A DNA stretch of 64,000 bases from Pseudomonadota bacterium. Its GTDB lineage: Bacteria > Desulfobacterota > Desulfobulbia > Desulfobulbales > Desulfurivibrionaceae. Position numbers and translations under genes: made by a program. This document shows, in pieces, positions 34,173 through 42,504 of the stretch. Each line of letters opens with the position of its first letter. Position 1 is the first letter of the stretch. Below the pieces are notes generated by a model that ran no database searches, was not told where the DNA came from, and saw only the letters and a list, made by a program, of their open reading frames with translations. The stretch spans positions 124,001 to 188,000 of the forward strand of contig JAHJRQ010000012.1 of NCBI GenBank assembly GCA_018830485.1, given 5' to 3'.

Positions 34173-35402
34173 ATGTATAAAAACCGCCTTCTTTCCAAAC
34201 GACTGCTCCGCATGGTGGAGCATTTTCCGGTGATCGTACTCAGCGGCGCCCGGCAGGTTGGTAAGACCACCCTGCTTAAGCACCTGTTTCCAGCTTACGA
34301 CTATGTGGTGTTTGATCCAAGCATTGACCTGGAAGGGGCCAGGCGGGATCCGGATCTTTTTCTGCGCAATCATCCCTCCCCTTTGATTCTTGATGAAATC
34401 CAGTACGCGCCCGAACTGGTGACGGCGATCAAGCGGACCGTTGACCGCAACGGAGCCGTGGCCGGCCAGTTTGTTCTGACTGGCTCGCAGCAGTGGCAGG
34501 TGTTGCAAACTTTGTCGGAGAGCCTTGCCGGGCGGGCGGTGTTTCTTGATCTGCAGGGCTTTTCTTTGCAGGAGCTGGCAGGGGCCGAGTCCTGCTGGCT
34601 TAACCACTGGCTTGATAATCCCGATCAGTTTCTAACTATAAGCCGCGACGCTGCATATTATGAAGGAGATCTGCGCGCCTGGCTCTGGCGTGGATGCCTG
34701 CCGGGGGTGCAAGAATTGCCCCATGACCTGACCGGCGACTTCTGGGCCGGCTACCATCGCACCTATGTCGAGCGGGATGCCCGGTTGATCGGCGAAATTC
34801 AGGACTGGCATGAGTTTGGCCGTTTTGTCGGCCTGATGACGGCCCTGACCGCGCAGGAGATCAACTACAGCCAACTAGGGCGTGAAATCGGTATTGCCCC
34901 GCCTACCTCGAAGCGCTGGCTGCGCATCCTGGAAGCCACCTATCAGTGGTTTGCCCTGCCCGCTTTTTCCGGCAATCCGGTCAAGCGGGTTTCCTCTCGT
35001 CCCAAGGGACACCTTGCTGATACCGGCCTGGCCTGTTACCACGCTCGAATGTCTGCCCCGGCCATGCTCGCCTCACACCCGCTGTACGGTGCGCTTTTTG
35101 CGACCGCCATGGTGCGGGAGCTCTTAAAGCAGGCGGCATTTTCCGGTATGGCCGCATCCTGGCACCACTGGCGTTCTTCCGGAGGGGCCGAGGTGGACCT
35201 GCTCCTTGAAAAAGACGATATCCTGTATCCGTTTGAGTTCAAACTATCCAGCAATCCTGGCAAAAGGGACGGCTCAGGCATTGCCGCAATCAGGGCCGCC
35301 TATCCCAAGCGGAAGTTTGCCAAGGGCGCCATAGTCTGCGCCGTGGAGCGGCCCCTCTGGATCACGGAAGATGTCATGGCCATCCCCTGGAACCTGCTTT
35401 GA
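34173..35402 (+). CDS. AAA family ATPase with DUF4143 domain
   Basis: A 409-residue protein of the AAA_14/DUF4143 type. Walker A is GARQVGKTT (25-33), Walker B lies in LILDEIQYAP near 75, and a sensor segment FVLTGSQQW near 106 follows. The C-terminal DUF4143 half contains the conserved RDARLIGEI, LADTGLA and EVDLLLE...PFEFKLSS, the last resembling a PD-(D/E)xK nuclease core. These proteins are common, mobile and of unknown role; defence or selfish functions are suspected. No ribosome site is visible because the inverted repeat occupies it. Confidence 0.85.
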   Translation: MYKNRLLSKRLLRMVEHFPVIVLSGARQVGKTTLLKHLFPAYDYVVFDPSIDLEGARRDPDLFLRNHPSPLILDEIQYAPELVTAIKRTVDRNGAVAGQFVLTGSQQWQVLQTLSESLAGRAVFLDLQGFSLQELAGAESCWLNHWLDNPDQFLTISRDAAYYEGDLRAWLWRGCLPGVQELPHDLTGDFWAGYHRTYVERDARLIGEIQDWHEFGRFVGLMTALTAQEINYSQLGREIGIAPPTSKRWLRILEATYQWFALPAFSGNPVKRVSSRPKGHLADTGLACYHARMSAPAMLASHPLYGALFATAMVRELLKQAAFSGMAASWHHWRSSGGAEVDLLLEKDDILYPFEFKLSSNPGKRDGSGIAAIRAAYPKRKFAKGAIVCAVERPLWITEDVMAIPWNLL

Positions 35403-35405
35403 GGC

Positions 35406-35840
35406 GTAACCATTTTCAAGGTGAGGAAAACCATGGCATTTAACGATATCGAACGGAAACGTTGTGAGCGAGATCTTGAGAAATTCATGGCGAGTCATCG
35501 CCCTCCGCCGCACATCCGGCCCGAACTCGACCTCGGCTACAGGATAACCGGACACAGCGTTGAAATCTTCGAGATTCGCCCAGCCTGGCGGAATCCGAAG
35601 GAGACGATTGAGCATCCAGTCGCAAAGGCCACCTTTGTGCGAACGAAAAATCTGTGGCGGATATTCTGGATGCGACAGGATCTCAAATGGCATGGCTACG
35701 AGCCTCATCCGAAAGCCCGTAATCTTGAGGCGTTTTTAACCGTGGTGGGTCCGATGAGCATTGCTGCTTCTTCGGATAAGCTGCCTATGGCGTATACTCC
35801 TTAAGGGTCGCCGAGGATGCACCGCAAGCCATCGCGCCAT
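35406..35840 (+). repeat. Direct repeat, right copy (DUF3024 unit)
   Basis: This is the partner of 32523-32957. Homology includes non-coding bases before the start (GTAACCATTTTCAAGGTGAG) and after the stop, so the duplicated unit is larger than the gene. Confidence 0.75.
35433..35804 (+). pseudogene. DUF3024 family gene, copy 2, frameshifted near the C-terminus
   Basis: Nearly the same as copy 1 at 32549 but with the canonical middle (RITGHSVEIFEIRP). At 35750-35753 one base is missing relative to copy 1 (GGTCCGATGAG against GGTCGCGACGAG), so the last residues become PMSIAASSDKLP-like sequence and run 10 residues past the normal stop. The family end DEHCCFFG is readable in the other frame. 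Activity may be lost; the first 106 residues are intact. Confidence 0.75.
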
Positions 35841-35946
35841 GAATCCGAGCCCGCCTGACGGCGGTGAATTTGATCGACAAGGCAGTATGTGCAAATTTTG
35901 CACAAGTTCAAAAAAATTGATTCATTCGTATAAAAGTAGGAAATAC

Positions 35947-36026
35947 CGTCATTCCCGCGCAGGCGGGAATCCAAGTTGAGCGGAACATCTTGAAAAGGCT
36001 GGATTCCCGCCTGCGCGGGAATGACG
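35947..36026. repeat. Perfect 27-bp inverted repeat (GTCATTCCCGC family)
   Basis: The left arm (35947-35973) and right arm (36000-36026) are exact complements separated by 26 bases. Each arm begins with CGTCATTCCCGCGCAGGCGG and holds an inner GC-rich palindrome. This dispersed intergenic repeat type is widespread in proteobacteria and Desulfobacterota; a diverged relative is at 47479. It lies between the DUF3024 copy 2 and the M3 peptidase gene. Confidence 0.85.
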
Positions 36027-36081
36027 ACCTCTGTTTATTCAATAATGTTGTTGCATGATATCGAAAGAAGGAACGCAAACC

Positions 36082-37854
36082 ATGACCAACCCACTAAACG
36101 AACAGCTCGGCACCACCGAAATTCTCTGGCAACTGACCGATCTCTACCAGGGCGTTGATGACCCAAAGGTCGAAACCGACATCGCCTGGTGCGAGCAGGA
36201 AGCTCAAGCCATCAAGAAACAGTTCGCGACCAAGGTCGCAAGCCTTGACGCGGCCCAGCTTCTTGCCCTGATCCTACGCCTGGAAACCCTTGAAACCCTG
36301 ATGGGCAGGATTGCCACCTTTGCCTTTCTCAACTTCACCACCCAGATCCAGAACGCCCCGGCCGGCGCTTTCCTGCAAAAGATCAAGGAGGCGGGAAGCC
36401 GGATCGGCAGGGAAACTGTGTTCTTCGAGCTGGAATGGAGCAAGGTCGAGGACTCCGCAGCCAGCGCCCTGCTTGCCGATCAGGCCCTGGCCCACTACCG
36501 CCATCATCTGGAGAGCATGCGGCGTTATGCCAGACATCTTTTGTCCATGGCCGAGGAAACCCTGCTCATCGAAAAGGCGCCGGTGGGCCGCTCCTCCTGG
36601 ACCAACCTCTTTGAAAAGGTCATGGGAAATCTCAAGTTCGGGGAAAAGCAGCGCAGCGAAGAGGAGGTGCTGACCGATCTCTACAGCCCGGAGCGAGGAG
36701 TGCGATCCCAGGCAGCCGATGAACTCACCGCCGGGCTCACCAGCCAGCTCCATGTGCTGACCCACATCTTCAACACCCTGCTGGCCGAAAAGATGATCGA
36801 CGATAGGCTTCGCAAGTACGACTCATGGGTAAGCTCCATGAATCTGTACAACGAGCTGGAGGATAAGACCGTTAAAGTGCTGGTCGAGGCGGTCACTTCC
36901 CGCTATGACATGGTCCAGCGCTACTACCGGCTCAAGAAGGAGATTCTCGGGCTCGACGAGCTGTGCGACTATGACCGCTACGCCCCCCTGCCCCACCTGC
37001 CCACAACCCTGGTGCATTGGAAGACCAGCAAGGAGATGGTCCTCACCGCTTTTCATGATTTCGCCCCGGAGATGGGGGAAATCGCCGGGCTGTTCTTTGA
37101 AAAGAAATGGATTCATGCCCCGATCCTCGACGGCAAACGGGGCGGCGCCTTTGCCCACCCCTGCGTGCCCGAGGTGCACCCGTATGTGATGGTGAACTAC
37201 ACCGGCAGCCTGCGCGACATCTCCACCGTGGCCCATGAGCTGGGGCACGGGGTACACCAGTACCTGGCCGCCGCAAACGGCTATTACAACTCCTCCACCA
37301 CCCTGGTCCTGGCCGAGACCGCCTCGGTGTTTGCCGAGCTGCTCCTGTTCAACTCCCAGGTCAAGCTCCTGACCAATCCTGCGGAGCGGCGGGCCTTTAT
37401 CTGCCAGAAGCTCGAATCCATCTTTGCCACGGTCTTTCGCCAGGTTTCCATGAACCGCTTCGAGCACGCGGTGCACAACGCCCGGCGCGAAAGCGGCGAA
37501 CTCTCCCCGGAAACCCTGGCCAGCCACTGGCTCACCACCCAGCGGGCCATGTTCGCCGACTCGGTCACCCTGCGGGAGGACTACGGCATCTGGTGGTCGT
37601 ACATCCCCCATTTTTTAAGCACCCCTGGCTATGTCTATTCCTACGCCTTTGGCGAGCTGCTGGTTTTGGCCCTCTACAACCTCTACAAGGAAGACGGGGG
37701 TGCCTTTGTGCCCAAATACCTCGACCTGCTGCGCGCCGGGGGCAGCAATACTCCGGCCGAGCTGCTCAAGCCCTTTGGCGTTAATCTGGACGACCCGGCC
37801 TTCTGGCTCGGCGGGCTCACCACCATTGACGAAATGTTACAGATGGTTGAATAA
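36082..37854 (+). CDS. M3 family oligoendopeptidase (PepF-related)
   Basis: A 590-residue cytoplasmic zinc peptidase. The active site is HELGHGVHQY near residue 386, with the downstream Glu in ETASVFAE near 412. Length and the N-terminal helical part match the PepF/M3B group that degrades oligopeptides of about 7-20 residues. ATG 36082 is chosen; an ATG at 36055 adds nine residues. The stop codon overlaps the next start (TAATG), so YciH is likely co-translated. Confidence 0.92.
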   Translation: MTNPLNEQLGTTEILWQLTDLYQGVDDPKVETDIAWCEQEAQAIKKQFATKVASLDAAQLLALILRLETLETLMGRIATFAFLNFTTQIQNAPAGAFLQKIKEAGSRIGRETVFFELEWSKVEDSAASALLADQALAHYRHHLESMRRYARHLLSMAEETLLIEKAPVGRSSWTNLFEKVMGNLKFGEKQRSEEEVLTDLYSPERGVRSQAADELTAGLTSQLHVLTHIFNTLLAEKMIDDRLRKYDSWVSSMNLYNELEDKTVKVLVEAVTSRYDMVQRYYRLKKEILGLDELCDYDRYAPLPHLPTTLVHWKTSKEMVLTAFHDFAPEMGEIAGLFFEKKWIHAPILDGKRGGAFAHPCVPEVHPYVMVNYTGSLRDISTVAHELGHGVHQYLAAANGYYNSSTTLVLAETASVFAELLLFNSQVKLLTNPAERRAFICQKLESIFATVFRQVSMNRFEHAVHNARRESGELSPETLASHWLTTQRAMFADSVTLREDYGIWWSYIPHFLSTPGYVYSYAFGELLVLALYNLYKEDGGAFVPKYLDLLRAGGSNTPAELLKPFGVNLDDPAFWLGGLTTIDEMLQMVE

Positions 37855-38225
37855 TGGGAATGCGGAAGAAATCAGCCAACAGTTCCTCCCTGGTATACTC
37901 CACGGAACATGGCCGGACCTGCCCGAAGTGCGAAAAGCCCTTGTCCCAGTGCAACTGCGGCCAGAAAAAAACCCCGACAAAGGGCGACGGCATCGTCCGG
38001 GTCTCGCGGGAAACCAAGGGTCGCAAGGGCAGCGGCGTGACGCTTATCACCGGGCTGCCCATGGCCGAACCGGAGCTGGCCGCCCTTGCCAAACAGCTCA
38101 AGCAGCGGTGCGGCAGCGGCGGCACCGTGAAAAACGGGATCATCGAGGTGCAGGGCGACCACCGGGAGGTGGTGCTGGCGGAGCTGATCCGCCTTGGCTA
38201 TCAGGCAAAAAAGGCTGGCGGCTGA
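37854..38225 (+). CDS. yciH: SUI1/YciH family translation factor
   Basis: A 123-residue protein with an N-terminal Cys pair segment (CPKCEKPLSQCNC, about 23-35), then a SUI1/eIF1-like domain (about 45-120; VRVSRETKGRKGSGVTLI-type strand and GDHRE near 101). Bacterial YciH can affect start-codon choice in vitro; its role in cells is not settled. It is linked by overlapping codons both to the peptidase upstream and to the GIY-YIG gene downstream. Confidence 0.9.
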   Translation: MGMRKKSANSSSLVYSTEHGRTCPKCEKPLSQCNCGQKKTPTKGDGIVRVSRETKGRKGSGVTLITGLPMAEPELAALAKQLKQRCGSGGTVKNGIIEVQGDHREVVLAELIRLGYQAKKAGG

Positions 38226-38497
38226 TGGCGGGTTCCCAAGCCACCTGGTTTGTCTATCTGGTCCGCTGCCGGGACACCACCCTCTATTGCGGCATCGCCA
38301 AGGATCCGGACCGGAGAGTCGCGGAGCACAACTCCCCTGACAAGGGGGCGAAATACACCCGGGGCCGGCAACCGGTACGACTGGTCTACATGGAAGCGGC
38401 CGCCTCCAGGGCGCAGGCCACCCAACGGGAAGGCACGATCAAGAGAATGAGCCGGGCAGAAAAAACGGCGCTCATCAAGGGTGCAGCCGGCACATAG
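38225..38497 (+). CDS. GIY-YIG nuclease domain protein (UPF0213 type)
   Basis: A 90-residue single-domain protein. The motif pair appears as YLVRCRDTTLYCGIAKD (residues about 11-27), a variant of GIY-YIG, followed by the Arg of DRRVAEHN and the Glu-containing YMEAAASRAQATQRE. Size and sequence match UPF0213 (YhbQ/URI) proteins, some of which cut or bind single-stranded DNA. Start ATG 38225 overlaps the yciH stop (TGATG). Confidence 0.9.
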   Translation: MAGSQATWFVYLVRCRDTTLYCGIAKDPDRRVAEHNSPDKGAKYTRGRQPVRLVYMEAAASRAQATQREGTIKRMSRAEKTALIKGAAGT

Positions 38498-38538
38498 AAC
38501 CGCAGGCCAACCGCACAACCTCATATCGGGAGAGAGCC

Positions 38539-39444
38539 ATGAAAATCTTCATCGCAGGCGGCACGGGTTTTCTGGGGCAAGCCCTTATCCGAAAACTTTT
38601 GCAGGAAGGGCATGCGGTGACCGCCCTGGCCAGAAGCCCGAAAAAATTGGGCGACCTCTCCCAGCACATCCGCGTAGTTTCCGGTTCGCCGCTCGTCCCC
38701 GGCCCCTGGCAAGAAGAACTGGCCGGGCAGGACGTAATCATCAACCTCACCGGCACAAGCATCTTCACCCGCTGGACTCCGGCGGCAAAAGGGATGATTC
38801 TGCACAGCCGGATTGCCGCGACCAAAAACATTGTCGATGCCATCCCGGATCATCCCGCCTCGCCGGTCACTTTGATCAACACCAGCGCCTCGGGGTTCTA
38901 CGGCTTGTGCGGCGATGAAGAAAAATACGAAGATGGTTTGCCGGGCAGCGACTTTCTTGCCTCGGTTTGCAAGAGGTGGGAAGAGGAAGCAAACAGGGCG
39001 CAAGGCAAGGCCAGGGTGATCTCCATGCGCATCGGCATTGTCCTGGGAAAAAACGGCGGCGCCCTGACCAAGATGCTGCCCGCTTTTCGCCTCGGGGTGG
39101 CGGGGAAACTGGGGCATGGTCGCCAGTGGTTTCCCTGGATTCACCTGGACGACCTCACCAGCGCCATCCTTTTTTGCATGAAAAACAGCGGAATTGCCGG
39201 ACCGGTAAACTTGAGCGCGCCCGCCCCGGTGCGCAATTCCGAATTCACCCGAATCCTGGGCACAGTGCTGCACCGGCCAACGTTTTTGGCGGTTCCGGGC
39301 TTTGCCGTTCGTCTTGTTCTGGGGGAACTGAGTTCGGTGGTGCTTGAGGGGTGCAGGATGATGCCGGGAGTGCTGACGGCAAACGGGTTTTCATTCCGCT
39401 TTCCAACACTGCAACCAGCGCTTGAGGATATTTTGAAAAAATAG
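38539..39444 (+). CDS. TIGR01777 family SDR epimerase (YfcH-like)
   Basis: A 301-residue extended SDR protein. It has the nucleotide site GGTGFLGQAL (8-17), NLTGTSI near 70 and the family motif FPWIHLDDL near 196. TIGR01777 proteins look like sugar-nucleotide epimerases, but the substrate is unknown and the catalytic YxxxK tyrosine is weakly conserved (SGFYGLCGDE). It starts 41 bases after the GIY-YIG gene with a GGGAGAG site, so it may end this operon. Confidence 0.88.
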   Translation: MKIFIAGGTGFLGQALIRKLLQEGHAVTALARSPKKLGDLSQHIRVVSGSPLVPGPWQEELAGQDVIINLTGTSIFTRWTPAAKGMILHSRIAATKNIVDAIPDHPASPVTLINTSASGFYGLCGDEEKYEDGLPGSDFLASVCKRWEEEANRAQGKARVISMRIGIVLGKNGGALTKMLPAFRLGVAGKLGHGRQWFPWIHLDDLTSAILFCMKNSGIAGPVNLSAPAPVRNSEFTRILGTVLHRPTFLAVPGFAVRLVLGELSSVVLEGCRMMPGVLTANGFSFRFPTLQPALEDILKK

Positions 39445-39494
39445 GTTAAAGGTTGAAGGTTGAAGGTTGAAGGTTGAAGGTTGAAGGTTGAAGG
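39444..39494. repeat. Heptamer tandem repeat (GGTTGAA)
   Basis: Six perfect GGTTGAA units (39451-39492) follow one imperfect unit (GGTTAAA, 39444-39450). At 39562-39596 the plus strand shows a weaker heptad run (CACCTTT AGCCTTG CTCCTTG CACCTAG) in the opposite sense, so the two could pair as a loose hairpin between the convergent SDR and CheX genes. Confidence 0.85.
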
Positions 39495-39593
39495 AAACTT
39501 TTGACTCTTCCTTCGGCAAGGATTTTTTGGCACAGGGATAAAAAAGTTGTTGCCCCCTTTTCACCTTTAGCCTTGCTCCTTGCACCTAGCCCT

Positions 39594-40064
39594 TTATTTA
39601 CTGGCGAGATTGGCCTCCAGGACAAAGGTGCCGCAGTCTGTCTGAAACGGCAAAACGATGATCGGCACATCGGAGTGATGGTGGATCTCCACCCCCTTGC
39701 CGGTGACCATGGTCGGGGTGGCAAGGTTGAAACTCATCCCCAGCTTGCCGAACTCCGCCTTGGCGCCGCCGCAGATCATGTTGGTAATCTCACCCACCGC
39801 ATCGACAATGTCATGATCGATTTCGCTCTTGGGTGCTTCCATGAGCATGCGGGAAACAATCTGCAGGATACAGGCGGACGGAAAGCTGATGGTCATGCTG
39901 CCTTCGACACTCTCGGAGGCCATGCCGATAATGCCGGTCACATCGCCGTAGGTGGACACGCCTTCCTTGAGATACGGCTTCTGCCCGGTCAATTTGGTCT
40001 GAGCCATGGTCTCCAGAACATTTTTGGTGGCATGCACAAAAGGATTCAGATATTCAGCCTTCAT
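39594..40064 (-). CDS. cheX: CheX family chemotaxis phosphatase
   Basis: A 156-residue protein of the CheC/CheX/FliY family. The phosphatase helix motif E..(N) is seen in GEITNMICGGAKAEF (near 91-105). A single such motif and dimer-type length fit CheX. It removes phosphate from CheY-type receivers. An AGGGAAA site lies before ATG 40064. No other chemotaxis gene is nearby, but three single-domain receivers lie at 59-61 kb and could be clients. Confidence 0.85.
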   Translation of the reverse strand: MKAEYLNPFVHATKNVLETMAQTKLTGQKPYLKEGVSTYGDVTGIIGMASESVEGSMTISFPSACILQIVSRMLMEAPKSEIDHDIVDAVGEITNMICGGAKAEFGKLGMSFNLATPTMVTGKGVEIHHHSDVPIIVLPFQTDCGTFVLEANLASK

Positions 40065-40169
40065 AATTTCCCTGTCAAGTCTCGTTCAAACAGCAAAAAA
40101 AACGGAGCACCCTGTTCATTCGCAGTGAAAGCCCTGACAAAAGGGCATCTGACTCATATCCTACACCAT

Positions 40170-40191
40170 TTTTAGGCGTGAGCCTAAAAAA
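40170..40191. repeat. Short perfect inverted repeat, 9-bp arms
   Basis: TTTTTAGGC and GCCTAAAAA flank a 4-base loop (GTGA). It lies upstream of cheX and downstream of the DUF255 gene on the minus strand. No T-run follows on either strand, so it is not a standard terminator; an operator or a weak bidirectional hairpin is possible. Confidence 0.6.
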
Positions 40192-40293
40192 AAGTCAAGA
40201 AAAACAGAAGGATTTTCGCAGGGTTGCCGAACCGGAGAAAATCCCTTGCACATGGGGCTGGAGGTATTTCCTTGTCCTGCACCAACGGCAGGA

Positions 40294-42465
40294 TTACGGC
40301 GTGCATTCCATGGCATCGAGCCTTTTTGCCAATTCAGCCACATCGGAGATTGGCAGTTGGCAGTTGAAATTTTCGCAGAGATACACCGTGCTTCTATTTT
40401 CCCGGGGATCAAGATCCGCCAAAATCGGCTGGTATTGCCTGAGAAAATGATCCTCCCCCCCATCGGCCAGCAAGACGATCTTGCCGGGCAAAAAGCGTTT
40501 GCGGATCATGGCGAGCATGATCTCGGTATCGGGCCGATCGAGTTTTCCGACAACCAGGAACTGCCGAGGCTTATTCTCCTGCACATCATAGGCCACCAGC
40601 ATCTGCGGCAGGATGGAAGGATATTCATTCAACCGTCCGCCAAAAGCCTCGATGGTCGCGCCGGCCCGCTTGAGCCACTCTGCATTGCCGGTTATCCAGC
40701 CAAGCCGGAGGAGATTGAGAGCGCTCATTGAATTGCCCGTGGGCTCGGCCCCGTCATAATCACCCTTGAGGCGGACCAGCACGGAATCATCCGAGCCGGT
40801 GGTCTCGAAAAATCCGCCCCTGACCTCGTCGCCAAACAGGGCTATCTGGCATTCCGTCAAGGCCATGGCCATTTGCAGCCAAGCGACATCGAAGGATGCC
40901 TCATAAAGGTCAAGAAGACCATTGACCAGAAAGGCATAGTCGTCGAGCTGCCCGGCAAGGCCGCCCTCACCATCCCGGTAGCGCCGCAAAAGAACGCGGG
41001 AAGCCGGGTCATACAGCGTTGCCCGGATAAAGCTTGCAGCCCGTTCCGCCGCGGCAAGGTAGCGCTTTTCTCCCAGCACCTGGGCTGCCCGGGCAAGGGC
41101 GCTGATCATGTGCCCGTTCCAGGAAGTGATGATCTTGTCGTCGAGATGCGGCCTTGGCCGCTGCGCCCGCGCTGTGAACAGTTTTTCCCTGCTGCGTTCC
41201 AACAGGCGGGACAACTCCTCCTCCGGAATGCGAAAACGGCGTGAAGTCTCGGCAAGGGGATGGGCGACATGGAGGATATTTTTACCGGCGAATTCAGCAT
41301 GGGGGTCGTCAAGCGCGTTGCCCGCCTCAAGCACGCCGTAATGGAAGGAGAAGATTTCTCCATGATCCTTGCCGAGAACGGCAAGGATCTCCTCACGAGT
41401 CCAGAGATAAAACAAGCCCTCGCCATGCATCTCGGGGTTTCCATCCTGGATGCTGTCGGCATCCTCCGCCGAATAAAAGCCCCCTTCCGGGCTGGTCATG
41501 TCCCGCAGGACATAGTCAAGAATATCCTGGGCAACATTGGCGTAAAACGGATTCTGCCCCAATTGGAAGGCCTCGAGATACGCCGTCGCCAATTGGGCCT
41601 GGTCGTAGAGCATCTTTTCAAAATGGGGCACCCGCCACTGCGCATCCACCGAATACCGGTGAAAGCCGCCGCCGAGATGGTCGTACATCCCGCCCGCCGC
41701 CATCTTGCGCAGGGTGACATAGGTCATGTTCACGGCCTGGGACTCACCGGTGCGCGCGCCATGGTGCAGCAAAAAGTTGAAAACCACGGGACGGGGAAAC
41801 TTGGGCGCCCGGCCGAAGCCGCCGAATTCGGCATCGTACTCCGCGACAAGCTGCCGGAAACCCTTGGCGCAGGCGGCCGGACCGATTTTTTCCGCCCGGC
41901 CATCCTCGCCCTTGCGGCGGAGATGCTTAGTAATATTGGCCGCCGACTCCAGAACCTTCCCGTGCCGGTTGCCCCAGGCATCATGCACCGCCGCAAGAAC
42001 CTCGGCAAAGCCCGGCAGTCCGTGCCTCCCCTCGGGCGGGAAATAGGTGCCCCCATAAAAAGGGCGCAGATCGTGGGTGAGAAACACCGACATGGGCCAG
42101 CCGCCATGCCCGGTCAAAGCCTGCACCGCTGCCATATAAATCTGGTCAAGATCGGGGCGCTCCTCACGGTCCACCTTGACGCAGATGAAATCCTTGTTGA
42201 GAATCCGTGCAGTCTCGGGGTTTTCAAAGGACTCATGAGCCATGACGTGGCACCAATGGCAGGTGGAATACCCGATGGAGAGAAAAATCGGCTTATTTTC
42301 CGTGCGCGCCAAGGCAAAGGCTTCCTCCCCCCAGGGGCGCCATGCCACGGGATTGAAGGCATGCTGGAGGAGATAGGGGCTTTTTTCACTGACAAGCCGG
42401 TTGGGCTTTTTGCCCTGGGCCTGCTGCTGGTCAATGAAGGTCTGCAAGGTCATGCCGGCTGCCAT
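40294..42465 (-). CDS. DUF255 thioredoxin-domain protein (YyaL/SSP411 type)
   Basis: A 723-residue protein from ATG 42465, which has AAGGAGG 5 bases upstream; ATG 42486 is poorer. The N-terminal thioredoxin-like domain holds [15 protein letters not shown] near 26-40 and the redox motif CHWC (69-72). The rest is an alpha/alpha-toroid like N-acylglucosamine epimerases or glycoside hydrolases. The family is present from bacteria to man and its activity is unknown. Length matches the family. Confidence 0.93.
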   Translation of the reverse strand: MAAGMTLQTFIDQQQAQGKKPNRLVSEKSPYLLQHAFNPVAWRPWGEEAFALARTENKPIFLSIGYSTCHWCHVMAHESFENPETARILNKDFICVKVDREERPDLDQIYMAAVQALTGHGGWPMSVFLTHDLRPFYGGTYFPPEGRHGLPGFAEVLAAVHDAWGNRHGKVLESAANITKHLRRKGEDGRAEKIGPAACAKGFRQLVAEYDAEFGGFGRAPKFPRPVVFNFLLHHGARTGESQAVNMTYVTLRKMAAGGMYDHLGGGFHRYSVDAQWRVPHFEKMLYDQAQLATAYLEAFQLGQNPFYANVAQDILDYVLRDMTSPEGGFYSAEDADSIQDGNPEMHGEGLFYLWTREEILAVLGKDHGEIFSFHYGVLEAGNALDDPHAEFAGKNILHVAHPLAETSRRFRIPEEELSRLLERSREKLFTARAQRPRPHLDDKIITSWNGHMISALARAAQVLGEKRYLAAAERAASFIRATLYDPASRVLLRRYRDGEGGLAGQLDDYAFLVNGLLDLYEASFDVAWLQMAMALTECQIALFGDEVRGGFFETTGSDDSVLVRLKGDYDGAEPTGNSMSALNLLRLGWITGNAEWLKRAGATIEAFGGRLNEYPSILPQMLVAYDVQENKPRQFLVVGKLDRPDTEIMLAMIRKRFLPGKIVLLADGGEDHFLRQYQPILADLDPRENRSTVYLCENFNCQLPISDVAELAKRLDAMECTP

Positions 42466-42504
42466 TGAATCCTCCTTAGCGCACAAAAAAATCCCATGAA
42501 ACCA

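Noticed and set aside
39444-39494. Heptamer array considered as a CRISPR array
   Set aside because: Units are 7 bases with no spacers; no cas gene is present.
40170-40191. Inverted repeat considered as a terminator
   Set aside because: No T-run follows the stem on either strand, so it is listed only as a repeat.
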